The translations under genes were made by a program, and so were the position numbers. Shown piece after piece: positions 9,124 to 18,498 of a stretch of DNA of 64,000 bases. The DNA is taken from positions 3,646,501 through 3,710,500 of the forward strand of contig NZ_JBEWTB010000002.1 in assembly GCF_040549045.1 (NCBI RefSeq), written 5' to 3'. How positions within the stretch are numbered: position 1 is the first letter of the stretch; each line of letters starts with the position of its first letter. This DNA comes from Endozoicomonas sp. NE40 (GTDB lineage: Bacteria; Pseudomonadota; Gammaproteobacteria; Pseudomonadales; Endozoicomonadaceae). The notes under the pieces were generated by a model. That model was not told the DNA's origin. It saw nothing but the letters and a program-made list of their open reading frames with translations, and did not search any database.

Positions 9124-9375
9124 TCAGTTTTTTCCAGAACGACTGTTGGGCTCGAGAGAAGCCCACAGGTTTTCGTCGGCCAGGGCAATCAGGGAAATTT
9201 TACCACGCCCTTTGGCTTCTGGCTGGAAAATGGCGCTGTTAGCGGGCGTTCTAAGCCCCTCGACAGGTTGCGCATTAATGGCTTTGACAGGAGATGAGCT
9301 GTCCCTGTTCTGGAGGGCATTTTCAGTCACCTGGTTGTGGGCAGGGAAAGCGCCTCTGGCGGCTGGACCTACCAT
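9124..9375 (-). CDS. Possible small orphan protein
   Basis: An 83-residue open frame inside an otherwise gene-free stretch (9061-9553). It is polar, without membrane segments or a recognisable motif. No convincing ribosome site was seen. It may be a remnant or chance frame; the rest of the stretch shows no other gene. Confidence 0.25.
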   Translation of the reverse strand: MVGPAARGAFPAHNQVTENALQNRDSSSPVKAINAQPVEGLRTPANSAIFQPEAKGRGKISLIALADENLWASLEPNSRSGKN

Positions 9376-9553
9376 AGATTGCTAGTGATCACTTAAACCA
9401 TTCACCATCCTGTATCGGCTTTGAGTGGCAGGATGTGAGAATCACTACACAGATCATGGATGCCCGCTGCCTGTATGGGGGATAAAACACTGTCAGTTTG
9501 TTGAACAGGCAGGTATCCTGTTGAATTAAATACATCCCAGAGATAATGAACGA

Positions 9554-10039
9554 ATGGTAATTTCCGACAACAAGGTCGCAAAGATTCATTACACCCTGAA
9601 GAACCAGGGCGGTGAGGTCATGGACAGCTCCGAAGGCCACGAGCCTCTGGCTTATCTCCAGGGCGCCGGGAATATTCTGGAAGGTCTGGAAAGTGCGCTG
9701 GCAGGCAAGCAGGCGGGTGACAAGCTGAAGGTGTCTATCGAAGCGGCTGAAGGTTATGGTGAATACGACGAAAGTCTGGTTCAGCCAGTGCCTCTGGAAC
9801 AGTTTGGTGAGCACCAGGTGGAAGTGGGTATGCAGTTCCATGCTGACACCGCTATTGGTCCTCGCATTGTGACCATCATTGCCATCAACGAAGAAGAGAA
9901 GCAGGTGGTGATTGATGCCAACCACGCCCTGGCCGGTGAAGACCTGTTCTTTGATGTTGAGGTGGTGGAAGTGCGCGATGCCACTCAGGAAGAGCTGGAT
10001 CACGGACATGTGCATGGGCCGGATGGCCACGAGCATTGA
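9554..10039 (+). CDS. SlyD/FKBP-type peptidyl-prolyl isomerase
   Basis: A 161-residue FKBP-type isomerase of the SlyD class, catalysing proline cis-trans isomerisation and acting as a chaperone. The split FKBP domain is clear: YTLKNQGGEVMDSS, PLAYLQGAGNILEGLE, then the inserted-flap region (about residues 75-130) and FDVEVVEVRDAT. The C-terminus is a short histidine tail (HGHVHGPDGHEH), the metal-binding feature of SlyD. It is monocistronic and followed by a strong intrinsic terminator. Confidence 0.95.
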   Translation: MVISDNKVAKIHYTLKNQGGEVMDSSEGHEPLAYLQGAGNILEGLESALAGKQAGDKLKVSIEAAEGYGEYDESLVQPVPLEQFGEHQVEVGMQFHADTAIGPRIVTIIAINEEEKQVVIDANHALAGEDLFFDVEVVEVRDATQEELDHGHVHGPDGHEH

Positions 10040-10060
10040 TTAACCGCTGCTGATTAAAAA

Positions 10061-10096
10061 AGCCGGGCAGGTAACAACGACCTGCCCGGCTTTTTA
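10061..10096 (+). terminator. Intrinsic terminator after the SlyD-type gene
   Basis: The inverted repeat AGCCGGGCAGGT / ACCTGCCCGGCT with an 8-base loop is followed by TTTTT, 20 bases after the stop codon. Confidence 0.93.
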
Positions 10097-10192
10097 TTTG
10101 TATTTACTTTTTATTTTTTGCGCATTCAGCGGCAACATACTTTTTCAGGGCGTGTACTATGCTTGCTTAATATTTTCCCACTCTGAAGTATT

Positions 10193-11236
10193 ATGGGTGC
10201 TGTCAGATTCAGATTAATTCTCTGCTTCGTTCTCTTAATGCTCAGTGAGATACTTGTTGCTCAAAACAATACCAGTGACAGTGAGCCAGAGGATGATTGC
10301 TCAAGCTTTACAACAGTGACGATAGATTCCGTTGAGGCACACATTCAGGAACTTTTACAGCAGGATAGCAAAAATTTAAGTGACTTGTCTGAGAATAGCG
10401 TGGAGGTTCAGGATGAAAGCCAGTCTGAACCTGAGACTCCATCAGAAGCGGAAACTATAGAATCACTAATGAGGAGCTATAGCGGCACTGTTATTTTGGT
10501 ATCTAATCTGGATGTAGGTAATGTGGAAGATGTTAGGACTCTTCAGCAAATATGGAGGTCGTCTATTGCACGCTGGCAGCGTGAGGGCAGGATGATATGG
10601 ATTGCCTATTCAAACAGGGACAGAACGTCTCAAGAGCTTGCAGAGCTGACCTTTGCCGGGTTCGACATTATCATAGAGCGCGGGTTGTCAGACTTGACTC
10701 TTTATTGCCGCTCACCAGTATTGCACACGAATATTGCCGAACACCTGGTGGTACAGAGACCTGTCAGAACGACAGAACACTTTGTTGTTATCCCGGATCT
10801 GGAAACGCAACTATTAAGTCTGCTGACGTCATTCATATATGCCCTGAGGAGAGGTGGGGCTATTCGGGATGACATGGCAGGTCTTGTTTTAAGTGGCCAA
10901 TACAGCTACGACGATTATGAAAGGACGATTGCTGCTGTGGAAAGGCGACAAATGGGGACTTTGTTCAGAATCTGGATTGACCGGCACGCAAATACCGTTG
11001 AAATTAACGGCTTGCCGACACAGGAGATGGTCGTACGGGGAGTCGTGAGGGCGCTTGCTTTACCAGTAGCTTCTTTTATCGTCTTTGAAGCGAGAATTCG
11101 CAGGTTTCATGGAAGTGTGCAAATGCCAGTTTTGTTGGGCAACCAGATTCCTGTATCGGCTTTGAGTTATGAAAATAGCCTTGGTAATAATACCGACGAT
11201 GGTTACATGGCTGATGATGAAAGCGATGACCGTTAA
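10193..11236 (+). CDS. Orphan secreted protein
   Basis: A 347-residue protein with a typical Sec signal peptide (hydrophobic residues 7-22, likely cleavage after VAQ or nearby). The region after it (about 25-90) is acidic and Ser/Glu-rich, followed by a folded-looking part with mixed alpha/beta character and an acidic tail ending MADDESDDR. Arg-rich helices (EQRP, RTIAAVERRQMG) occur in the middle. No family recognised. It lies alone between the SlyD terminator and the DUF457 gene and has AT-richer codon use than the neighbours, compatible with lineage-specific origin. Confidence 0.75.
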   Translation: MGAVRFRLILCFVLLMLSEILVAQNNTSDSEPEDDCSSFTTVTIDSVEAHIQELLQQDSKNLSDLSENSVEVQDESQSEPETPSEAETIESLMRSYSGTVILVSNLDVGNVEDVRTLQQIWRSSIARWQREGRMIWIAYSNRDRTSQELAELTFAGFDIIIERGLSDLTLYCRSPVLHTNIAEHLVVQRPVRTTEHFVVIPDLETQLLSLLTSFIYALRRGGAIRDDMAGLVLSGQYSYDDYERTIAAVERRQMGTLFRIWIDRHANTVEINGLPTQEMVVRGVVRALALPVASFIVFEARIRRFHGSVQMPVLLGNQIPVSALSYENSLGNNTDDGYMADDESDDR

Positions 11237-11304
11237 CTTTGCTTAATAACGACGCTACAGACCTTTCAATTTCTCAGTTAATGGTTGTATAGTTCGCAGC
11301 CATT

Positions 11305-11943
11305 TTGTTTGTCGATTGTTTGTTGTCTATGCGACTCCTGACTGCGCCATTGTTGGCGATTGCTATAACTGCTTCTGTTTATAGTGCTGAACACGCTTTT
11401 CCGTATTGGACTATGATTGCGCAATGGAAAGACCCCCTGCTGTTTCTGGCTGGCCTGATGGCAGGGGTGCGTTGGCCTGACTGGGATTTTTTGATACCGG
11501 GGTTAAGCCACCGTTCCGGTTTGACGCATTCCATACTGTTGCCTCTAGTCGTGTATTTCATGGCCTTGCCCGCCATTGCTGCCGGGTTATCGCTGGGCAT
11601 TGCCCTGCATCTGTCTTCTGATATTCAGCCCAAAGCCTGGACGGGAGGGGCGCTGATAAAATTTCCTGTGCTGGGCAGCATTGGAAAAAAACTGTCGCCG
11701 TTATGGCTGTTCATCAATATCGTGGGCTGCATTGGTATTATGGCAGCCTCCCTTGATATTGAACCGCATTTTGCCCAGCTGATTATGCTGATGGTAACGT
11801 CTGCCGGAACCTTCTGGTATTTCAGTCGAGAGGAGAAGAAGCGCCTGATTCCACTGACCACCCTGGCAGCCAGTGGCTTGCTGGTTCACAGTTTTCGCAG
11901 TGGGCTTCTTACTCTGAGTGCTGTGACTCAGTTTTTTGTCTGA
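11305..11943 (+). CDS. DUF457/YdjM-like membrane-bound metal-dependent hydrolase
   Basis: A 212-residue membrane protein with five or six hydrophobic segments. The family motifs PDWDFLIPG, HRSGLTHS and GIALHLSSD are present; together they supply the Asp and His residues thought to bind metal in DUF457/YdjM proteins. The real start could be the ATG at 11329, which gives a cleaner first helix. Its 3-prime end overlaps the end of the convergent trhO gene by 35 bases. Confidence 0.8.
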   Translation: MFVDCLLSMRLLTAPLLAIAITASVYSAEHAFPYWTMIAQWKDPLLFLAGLMAGVRWPDWDFLIPGLSHRSGLTHSILLPLVVYFMALPAIAAGLSLGIALHLSSDIQPKAWTGGALIKFPVLGSIGKKLSPLWLFINIVGCIGIMAASLDIEPHFAQLIMLMVTSAGTFWYFSREEKKRLIPLTTLAASGLLVHSFRSGLLTLSAVTQFFV

Positions 11944-12925
11944 TCGCTTGATTTCGGGAGCGCTGGCGCTCCCTGTCACGGATTTTCTGCTTGCGTCGTG
12001 ATTTTACGGTTTCCGCAACCTGCCCACCGATATGTGCTTCTCCACGGGCTTTAGCCAGCTGCATCTGTTTTTCCCGCTCCTTGAAACGCTGCTTCTGCTG
12101 GCTGGAATGTTTGTTATGGCAGTGTGGACAACTGACTCCCTGTTCATAAAACGGGCTGGCTTTATCTTCCTCGGTAATAGGCAGGCGGCAGGCGTGACAC
12201 TGGTCGTATCGTCCCTTTTTCAGCTGGTGGTTGACCGTGACACGGTCATCAAAGACAAAGCACTCACCTTCCCAGAGCGATTCAGTCTCCGGAACGTCTT
12301 CCAGATATTTGAGGATGCCTCCCTGCAGGTGATACACCTGTTCGAAACCCTTTTGTTTAAGGTAAGCCGTTGATTTTTCGCAGCGAATACCACCAGTGCA
12401 GAACATGGCGACTTTTTTGTGTCTGGCCGGGTCAAGGTGTTTGTCAGCGTATTCAGGAAACTCCCGGAATGTTGTGGTTTCCGGGTTGGTAGCATGCCTG
12501 AAGGTTCCCACCTGAACTTCGTAATCATTGCGGGTATCGACCACGACAACCTCCGGATCTGAAATCAGTTGGTTCCAGTCCTGAGGTTTTACATAAGTGC
12601 CAGCACTCAGGATCGGGTCTATATTCTCGATCCCCATGGTGACAATCTCTTTTTTCAGTTTGACCCTGGTGTGCTTGAAGGGCTGTTGATCCGTAAAAGA
12701 TTCTTTGGTGGTCAGGTCAGACAGCCTGGTGTCATTGCGCAGCCAGGCCAGAAGACTGTCAACATTCTCACGGCTTCCGGCCACGGTTCCGTTTATGCCT
12801 TCATGGGCAAGCAGCAGTGTTCCCCGGACTTGCAACCGGTGCATTGCCTCGGACAGGGGCTGGCGCAGGGTTTGGTAGTCGGTGAGAGTCACGAATTTGT
12901 AGAGGGCGCAAACAACGGTTTTCAT
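11909..12925 (-). CDS. trhO: tRNA uridine(34) hydroxylase, rhodanese family
   Basis: A 338-residue homolog of E. coli TrhO (YceA), which adds the oxygen for 5-hydroxyuridine at the wobble position of some tRNAs. The N-terminal acylphosphatase-like part contains LLLAHEGINGTVAG; the rhodanese domain holds the catalytic Cys at about residue 176 in CTGGIRCEKS. A Cys-rich stretch (CHAC...CPHCHNK) and a very basic tail follow. I chose ATG 12923-12925, the start of MKTVVCALYKF, because the 12 residues upstream are not family-like. Confidence 0.93.
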   Translation of the reverse strand: MKTVVCALYKFVTLTDYQTLRQPLSEAMHRLQVRGTLLLAHEGINGTVAGSRENVDSLLAWLRNDTRLSDLTTKESFTDQQPFKHTRVKLKKEIVTMGIENIDPILSAGTYVKPQDWNQLISDPEVVVVDTRNDYEVQVGTFRHATNPETTTFREFPEYADKHLDPARHKKVAMFCTGGIRCEKSTAYLKQKGFEQVYHLQGGILKYLEDVPETESLWEGECFVFDDRVTVNHQLKKGRYDQCHACRLPITEEDKASPFYEQGVSCPHCHNKHSSQQKQRFKEREKQMQLAKARGEAHIGGQVAETVKSRRKQKIRDRERQRSRNQAIRQKTESQHSE

Positions 12926-13228
12926 TATTGTTGTCCATACTGTTGTCCATTGAGTGTACAACGCATTATCAGGGGTTATGTTCAGGGAGCCGGATGATGG
13001 GTTGGTTGAATGTGGTGAAGAGTGTAGCAGTCAACCAGGGATTGGAGTAGCAGTCTCTTCCAGTATGAAATAAGCCTGAATCAGTCAGTGCAAGCGTTTC
13101 TTCCATAAATTGTTAGATACACTAACCGCACAGTCAGTGTATTTTCAAAAGCATGGGGCATAATTTAGAGCATATTAAAAAGCCGACCAATAATAACTTT
13201 TAGTTAAAACGGATAAGGAGTAAATGAT
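12926..13228. other. Intergenic region, no gene seen
   Basis: About 300 bases between the divergent trhO and the orphan gene at 13229. It is AT-rich near 13130-13210, suitable for promoters on both sides, but no feature can be assigned with confidence. A small direct repeat (TGTTGTCCAT) occurs at 12929-12950. Confidence 0.4.
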
Positions 13229-13795
13229 ATGTACTCAACACAACTTTTCAACCATTCGACGAACGACTCTTTTTGGGTTGACCAATCTGATAAAAAGCCC
13301 CAGGCTGATAAAACCCGGGGAAGCGGTAGCCTGAATGGAGTGGAGGTAACGAGGGAAAACGGACAAAAGTATCTTTCCCGGACAGCTGTCGACCAGGCGA
13401 AGCCACCCAAAACATCCATCATGAGCAGAATAGCCCGACCATTTAAAGTTGCGGGCAGTTATATTAAAAGCACCATCAAAACCAGCGTCAGGAATGCTGC
13501 AAACCTTTCGGAGAAAGTGGGTAAATATGTTGGTGCGGGCATCGTTCTCGGAGCCTTGTGTCCCATTACTGCACCCTTAACGTTTGCGTCAGTTTTCTTA
13601 CAAGACTCACAGTCTGCCAGACTACTCGGTAGCATAGCCAGTCCAGGTGAATCTCTGGGTGGAGGCACAGGCCGTATTGTTGGCGGAATTGCAGGTGCGG
13701 CAGTGGGGCTGGCTTTAACCCCTATTGCAGGAATGATTGGCCTTGTCAGGGGGGCGGTCAGTCTCATACCAGCCTCACATTCCGCGAGAGCCTGA
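13229..13795 (+). CDS. Orphan protein with glycine-rich membrane segments
   Basis: A 188-residue protein with a good ribosome site (AAGGAG) before the ATG. Residues 1-65 are polar and likely disordered. A basic amphipathic part (66-98) leads to hydrophobic segments at about 101-124 and 149-181, the second rich in glycine (GGIAGAAVGLALTPIAG). It has no signal peptide. The polar head plus hydrophobic tail resembles membrane-inserting secreted proteins, but this is only a resemblance. Directly downstream lies the palindromic element. Confidence 0.65.
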   Translation: MYSTQLFNHSTNDSFWVDQSDKKPQADKTRGSGSLNGVEVTRENGQKYLSRTAVDQAKPPKTSIMSRIARPFKVAGSYIKSTIKTSVRNAANLSEKVGKYVGAGIVLGALCPITAPLTFASVFLQDSQSARLLGSIASPGESLGGGTGRIVGGIAGAAVGLALTPIAGMIGLVRGAVSLIPASHSARA

Positions 13796-13820
13796 TTCCA
13801 GCTATTTAAGTCAGGCCGAT

Positions 13821-14016
13821 GCAGTGTCCATTACCGTAGGAGCCTGACCGAGAATAGACTGCCCTACTGCGGTCGTAGCAAATTGGTCTGAAAATCCGCT
13901 TTTGTTCGTTAAATAGCTCGCTATTCGCCTCACAAAATCGAATTTTCATCCTCAATTTTCTACGATCCTCGCTACGGGCGCTATTCTCGGTCAGGCTCCG
14001 TAGGGATGAACACTGC
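13821..14016. repeat. 196-bp palindromic element (MITE/hairpin-like)
   Basis: The two halves are near-perfect inverted copies. The outer arms start GCAGTGT and end ACACTGC; the arms GGAGCCTGACCGAGAATAG (13839-13857) and CTATTCTCGGTCAGGCTCC (13981-13999) match over all 19 bases. Pairing continues inward through CTACGA / TCGTAG and ACAAAA / TTTTGT to a short loop around AATAGCTCGCTATT. A diverged copy of the right arm occurs at 41497-41528 (30 of 32 bases). It has no coding capacity and sits between two genes. Confidence 0.9.
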
Positions 14017-14067
14017 ATTTTCCCTAATGGCTGTTTGGATAAGTAACGGAGCAGGGAGTGTTCTCAG

Positions 14068-14472
14068 TTAACTTTGCAACCAGACATCCTTAGCCCAGTG
14101 CCAGACCGTAGGCCATGTTTCTTCTTCCTTCAGTTCTCCGCCTGACCAGAGACCGACTTCACCTTCAGCAGAAACGCAGTAGTAATCACCATTGTATTCG
14201 CAGATCGGGATCAGGTCTCTGGGAACACCCAGGTCCCAGGCCGTTGCGGTGACTTCTGGCAGATAAGTGTGGGAATGGGAGTCGGCAATGGTGACCGGCT
14301 CCATTGAGCCATAGACGACATCGCTTACCTGTAACAGGAATTCACGAAATTCGTAGGGTATAGGCAGCAGGATCTGTTCCTCTATTTCTATCAGGTCATC
14401 TTCGTTGGGAAGATCCAGAGGAATGGCCACCTGTTCCGCATTTTCCCGAAGTTCTTCAATGACATCTTCCAT
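14068..14472 (-). CDS. SMI1/KNR4 (SUKH) family protein
   Basis: A 134-residue protein with the SUKH fold signature: an N-terminal helix with EDDLIEIEEQILLPIPYEFREFL (about residues 24-46), where the I-P-Y-x-F pattern is typical, then D-rich loops and YYCVSAEGEVGLWS (about 96-109). SUKH proteins are often immunity proteins for contact-dependent or polymorphic toxins, but stand-alone housekeeping-like copies are common in gammaproteobacteria. No toxin gene is adjacent, so the role is open. Confidence 0.78.
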   Translation of the reverse strand: MEDVIEELRENAEQVAIPLDLPNEDDLIEIEEQILLPIPYEFREFLLQVSDVVYGSMEPVTIADSHSHTYLPEVTATAWDLGVPRDLIPICEYNGDYYCVSAEGEVGLWSGGELKEEETWPTVWHWAKDVWLQS

Positions 14473-14672
14473 CGGTCTACATCCAGTAACAATAATTCAG
14501 AAACAATAGTTTGCCCCTAGTTTAACATTGCTCACTGGTAGCGTGATCACATTTATGCGGACACATGTGGGGCCGTCTGCATTGAAAGATATAACAGGCT
14601 GGAAATGTTACGGACTGTCTTCTGTAATAGATGCACTTCGCCTGTTAATTTGGCTTTTTCGGGTAATCTGAC

Positions 14673-16007
14673 GTGAGCAGCGTAGCTGTCAATCTGGGTG
14701 CAGACCCTGTGCCAACCTGTTTCCGGCATTATTTGCTGCCCTCGGTTATGGGGATGATGATCAAGTCTGTTTATATTATTTCAGACCTGATCTTTATTGG
14801 TCAGAGTATGGGACACGCTGGTCTGGCAGCGATCAATATTGTAATTCCTTACTTCACTTTTATGTTTTCGGTTGCCATGTCGATTGGCGTGAGTGGCTCA
14901 GCACTGATGGCGATTCGTTTTGGTGAAGGGCGTAAACAAGAAGGCCTTATTATGTTTCAGCAGGCGTTCTCCCTGACCGGCATCACTATGATGCTGTTCA
15001 CGGTTTTTACATTGCTGGAACTGGAAAACATTTCTTGCCTGTTTGGTGCCAATGAAGAGCTGTTGCCACTGGTTAAAGATTATCTGGGCATGATAACGCT
15101 GTTTGCTACTCCATGTGGTATGGGCTGGGCTATGTCCGGGTTCATCCGAAATGATGACAACCCCGGACTGGTTATGCTTGCAATGATTAGTAGCGCCAGC
15201 ACTAATGTTTTTCTTGACTGGCTGTTCCTGTTTCCATTTGGCTGGGGCATGAAAGGTGCTGCCTGTGCCACGGGTATTGCTGAGGTGGTCATGTTGGGAA
15301 CGCTGTTATTGCACTTTCGTCGCCCAAAGCAGTCGTTGAAACTTAAACTGGTGCTGCCGGACTGGCACATTTCTAAACTGATTTTCAAGAACGGTGTGTC
15401 GACATTTGTCATGGAGTCTGCAGTGGGTGTGGTGATCATGGTATCAAACTGGGTATTGTTAAGGCTCGGTGGCAACCTGTTTGTTTCTGTGTATACCATT
15501 GCCCTGAACTGCACCTGGGTGGTGGTTCTTCTTGTCTATGGTGTCGGACAGGCTACCCAGCCGATTATCAGCTTCAACTATGGTGCCGGGCTTAACCACC
15601 GGATTCAGGAAATCATCAAACTCGGATTTGGGCTGGCTATGGTGATTGGTCTTACCCTGTCGCTGGGAATGGTTGTGTTTGCCCATTCTATTGTGGCGCT
15701 GTTTGTTGATAAGCCATCTGCGCAATTGCTGGCTCTGGGGGGGCATGTACTGCGGCTGTATGCATTGTCGTTTGTACCTATGTGCATCAGTCTGATGACG
15801 GCGACGCTGTATCAGTCGGTTGATAAACCCGCTTATTCCACGGTTATTTCCATGTTGCGGGCCCTGGTTTTACCGCTGGCAGGAGTATTCTTATTGCCAA
15901 CCTTATTTATGGCTAATGCCGTTTGGTACAATTTCTTGCAGACAGAGGTTATGACTGCCCTGATCAGCGTGTATTTCCTCAAACGCTTTTGGGATCAGTT
16001 GCGTTAA
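14673..16007 (+). CDS. MATE-family multidrug/sodium antiporter
   Basis: A 444-residue membrane protein with about 12 hydrophobic helices in two similar halves. The N-terminal half shows SDLIFIGQSMGHAGLAAINI and VSGSALMAIRFGEG, and the second half VGQATQPIISFNYGAG, all characteristic of MATE (NorM/DinF-like) exporters that swap Na+ or H+ for drugs or metabolites. The start is GTG at 14673; a later methionine is possible, but the residues just after GTG already look family-like. It stands alone. Confidence 0.92.
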   Translation: MSSVAVNLGADPVPTCFRHYLLPSVMGMMIKSVYIISDLIFIGQSMGHAGLAAINIVIPYFTFMFSVAMSIGVSGSALMAIRFGEGRKQEGLIMFQQAFSLTGITMMLFTVFTLLELENISCLFGANEELLPLVKDYLGMITLFATPCGMGWAMSGFIRNDDNPGLVMLAMISSASTNVFLDWLFLFPFGWGMKGAACATGIAEVVMLGTLLLHFRRPKQSLKLKLVLPDWHISKLIFKNGVSTFVMESAVGVVIMVSNWVLLRLGGNLFVSVYTIALNCTWVVVLLVYGVGQATQPIISFNYGAGLNHRIQEIIKLGFGLAMVIGLTLSLGMVVFAHSIVALFVDKPSAQLLALGGHVLRLYALSFVPMCISLMTATLYQSVDKPAYSTVISMLRALVLPLAGVFLLPTLFMANAVWYNFLQTEVMTALISVYFLKRFWDQLR

Positions 16008-16077
16008 AGCACTGTTTAACCCTCTATGACATGGTCTGTATGAAAAGCCTGTATGAAGAGTCTGCCTGAATGGTGTT

Positions 16078-16104
16078 CACAGGCTCTCTGCTAGAAAGCC
16101 TGTG
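16078..16104. terminator. Hairpin between MATE and helicase genes
   Basis: CACAGGCT / AGCCTGTG form an 8-bp stem between the converging MATE and DEAD-box genes. No T-run is present on either side, so it may be a Rho-independent stem with weak activity or an RNA-end structure. Confidence 0.3.
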
Positions 16105-16121
16105 ATGAAAATGGAGGGCTA

Positions 16122-17480
16122 TCAGCTTTTCTTGCGGCGCAGGGGTTCAAAGCCCGCATCGACTGCTGTACCGGAGGCTTCAGCAGGCTTGCGACGTTTA
16201 CCGATGTTTTTCTTCACACGATGACGAGCCTTGGTTTTGTCGGCGTCTTTCTTATTGATCTTTTTCTTTTTCGATCCTGCCGCTTTACCGGAAGCCTTGA
16301 CCTTTTTCGGACCTTTCCATGAACCGCGTAACTCTTTAATGGAGCGCTTTTCAAAACGGGTTTTCAGGTAACGCTCAATGCTGGACATCAGGTTCCATTC
16401 GTTAGGGCCAATCAGGGCAATAGCCAGCCCTTTTTCACCGGCGCGTCCGGTACGGCCAATTCGATGTACATAATCGTCACCACTTCGGGCCATATCGAAA
16501 TTGATCACCAGTTGCACACCTTTTATGTCCAGACCCCTGGCTGCCACATCCGTGGCGACCAGTATATTGATCTGGCCATCCTGAAACCGGTTCATAATCT
16601 GTTTGCGGTGTTTATGATCCATATCACCGTGCAGTACACCCACCTGTAACCCCTGCCTGTCCAGCAGATTAAACAGGTGCTCGGCATTATCGCGGGTATT
16701 GGAAAAGACCAGCGCCTTGTCAAAGGTTTCGTGCTTCAGCAGCCAGCTCAACAAACGTTCTTTGTGCGGATTGTCGTCAGACAGCATGATCTGCTGGTGA
16801 ATGTTTTCGTGCTTGTCGCGGGCTGTACTGAGGGTAATGGTTTCCGGGTTTGTCAGTACAAACCGGATCAGTTCGCCCATGCCTTTGGGTTTCATGGTGG
16901 CAGAAAACAGCAGGGTCTGGCGTTCTTCACGGCATTCGTCAGCAATTTTCAGCATATCGGGGCTGAAGCCAAAGTCGAGCATCCGGTCGGCTTCGTCCAG
17001 TACCAGATATTCCAGATCACTGAAATCAGTGTTGCTGTTTTCCATGTGTTCCAGCAGACGACCCGGAGTGGCGATCAGGATTTCCGGGTTCTTGCGCAGG
17101 GTGTTAACCTGATGGCGGAAATCGTCACCGCCGGTAATGATGCCTGCTTTCAGCCAGGTAAAGCCCGCCAGCTTTTCACACTCTGCCAGAACCTGACGTG
17201 CCAGTTCCCGGGTGGGTACCAGAATCAGTCCCCGGGTGCTGGAACGGGGTGCCGGATTATTCTGCATGTGATGCAGCATGGGCAACAGGAAAGCGGCTGT
17301 TTTACCACTGCCGGTCTCGGCGTTGACGATAAGGTCCTTACCCTTTAACACCTCAGGAATCGTGGCTTCCTGAACGGGCGTTGCCTGAGTGAATTGCTGT
17401 TGGTCAAGAGCCTTTTGCAGGCGTTCATGCAGTGCCAGTTCGGAGAAAATCAAGGGCGGGTCCTCGGCAGAAAAAATCAT
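16122..17480 (-). CDS. srmB: DEAD-box ATP-dependent RNA helicase, SrmB-like
   Basis: A 452-residue helicase. Q-motif FTQATPVQEATIP (30-42), Walker A AETGSGKT (54-61), PTRELA (89-94), DEAD (162-165), SAT (193-195), and HRIGRTGRAG in the second RecA domain are all seen. The C-terminal 75 residues are strongly basic (Lys/Arg clusters), as in SrmB-type helicases that work on 50S ribosome assembly. The exact DEAD subfamily (srmB against rhlE) is less certain than the class. Confidence 0.93.
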   Translation of the reverse strand: MIFSAEDPPLIFSELALHERLQKALDQQQFTQATPVQEATIPEVLKGKDLIVNAETGSGKTAAFLLPMLHHMQNNPAPRSSTRGLILVPTRELARQVLAECEKLAGFTWLKAGIITGGDDFRHQVNTLRKNPEILIATPGRLLEHMENSNTDFSDLEYLVLDEADRMLDFGFSPDMLKIADECREERQTLLFSATMKPKGMGELIRFVLTNPETITLSTARDKHENIHQQIMLSDDNPHKERLLSWLLKHETFDKALVFSNTRDNAEHLFNLLDRQGLQVGVLHGDMDHKHRKQIMNRFQDGQINILVATDVAARGLDIKGVQLVINFDMARSGDDYVHRIGRTGRAGEKGLAIALIGPNEWNLMSSIERYLKTRFEKRSIKELRGSWKGPKKVKASGKAAGSKKKKINKKDADKTKARHRVKKNIGKRRKPAEASGTAVDAGFEPLRRKKS

Positions 17481-17527
17481 GGGGGAATTTGAGAGGCAGG
17501 CATTCTATTCGGGAAGGACTGAAAAAG

Positions 17528-18427
17528 CTATGGTTCACCAAACAGCATGTCTGTCACCATATCGGCAATCGCGTCCGATATCTCGTTCATCCAGCTGTAA
17601 TGATTTGCCATTTGCCAGGTGTTAAAGGTAAACATGCCTGCTTTTATCACCAGCAGACTGATCCCGGTGCCGAGTTGAGTCACCACTCCATCGGTCACGT
17701 CTGCAGGTGACGGCCTGTAAGTGTTTTCAAGATACTGAATAATAATCAATGAATTATAAGTAATGATATAGCCGACGACCTTGGCGTGGTCTTCAACTTT
17801 ATTGCTGACAATCCCCCGGATTGAAAACTCTGACTCACCTTCTGACTGATAATCGCTATTCTGGTAACTCTCAACTAAATCGCCTGCACTATCGCCTACT
17901 CCCAGAATGCTAAGAAGGGAGTTAGCCGCTTCAAACAGCAGGAAGGCAGTGAGAAAGCTTTTACCCCACCAGGCATAAGCTCCGTAACCTGCAACGGAGG
18001 GAAGAGCGATAGTGATGGCATCTTCCAGCAGATCATCCAGAGAGTTATGTAAAAAGTGGTTAACTTCGTCGAGGAAGGTGGCGTATGTTGTGTAAAAAAC
18101 CTTATGGAGGCGCTCTCTTGCGTTGAGTGGCTCCACTGGTTCAATTCTCATAATGGTGCAGTTATTTCTTTCTACCCAGCGCCCGGGACATCGGGTAAGA
18201 AACTGTGAGCTGTCTGGAAGCCCCTTTCCTTCTACTGCCTTTTCAAACAGTGCCGAATGATAGCAGACCAGTGTTGACTGGTTGCCGGAGATATCCATCA
18301 TGCACAGCCTGCCGTCTCTCCTGCTGAGGGCAAAAGTCTGGGGGGGGTTAAAGGCTTCTGCCGTTGTGGTCAGCATCAGGCAAATTAGAAGGCAGCAATC
18401 TTTCAGGGTGATGTCCAGTCCAGTCAT
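17528..18427 (-). CDS. Orphan secreted or membrane protein
   Basis: A 299-residue protein with an N-terminal signal sequence (hydrophobic around residues 10-24, TTTAEA cleavage-like end). A Cys-bearing domain follows (CMMDIS, LVCYHS, RCPGRW, NNCTI: about residues 42-91, four to five Cys that could form disulfides), then hydrophobic segments near 140-175 and 213-230 and again near 250-275. No family recognised. It is divergent, with a 71-base gap, from the secreted orphan at 18499, suggesting a shared regulatory region. Confidence 0.7.
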   Translation of the reverse strand: MTGLDITLKDCCLLICLMLTTTAEAFNPPQTFALSRRDGRLCMMDISGNQSTLVCYHSALFEKAVEGKGLPDSSQFLTRCPGRWVERNNCTIMRIEPVEPLNARERLHKVFYTTYATFLDEVNHFLHNSLDDLLEDAITIALPSVAGYGAYAWWGKSFLTAFLLFEAANSLLSILGVGDSAGDLVESYQNSDYQSEGESEFSIRGIVSNKVEDHAKVVGYIITYNSLIIIQYLENTYRPSPADVTDGVVTQLGTGISLLVIKAGMFTFNTWQMANHYSWMNEISDAIADMVTDMLFGEP

Positions 18428-18498
18428 TCACTTTCCGTCTCAGTGCTGAATCGTCAATTGATGATAGAATAAGAGTCTTTAAAAGTTTTGGGGGGAGG

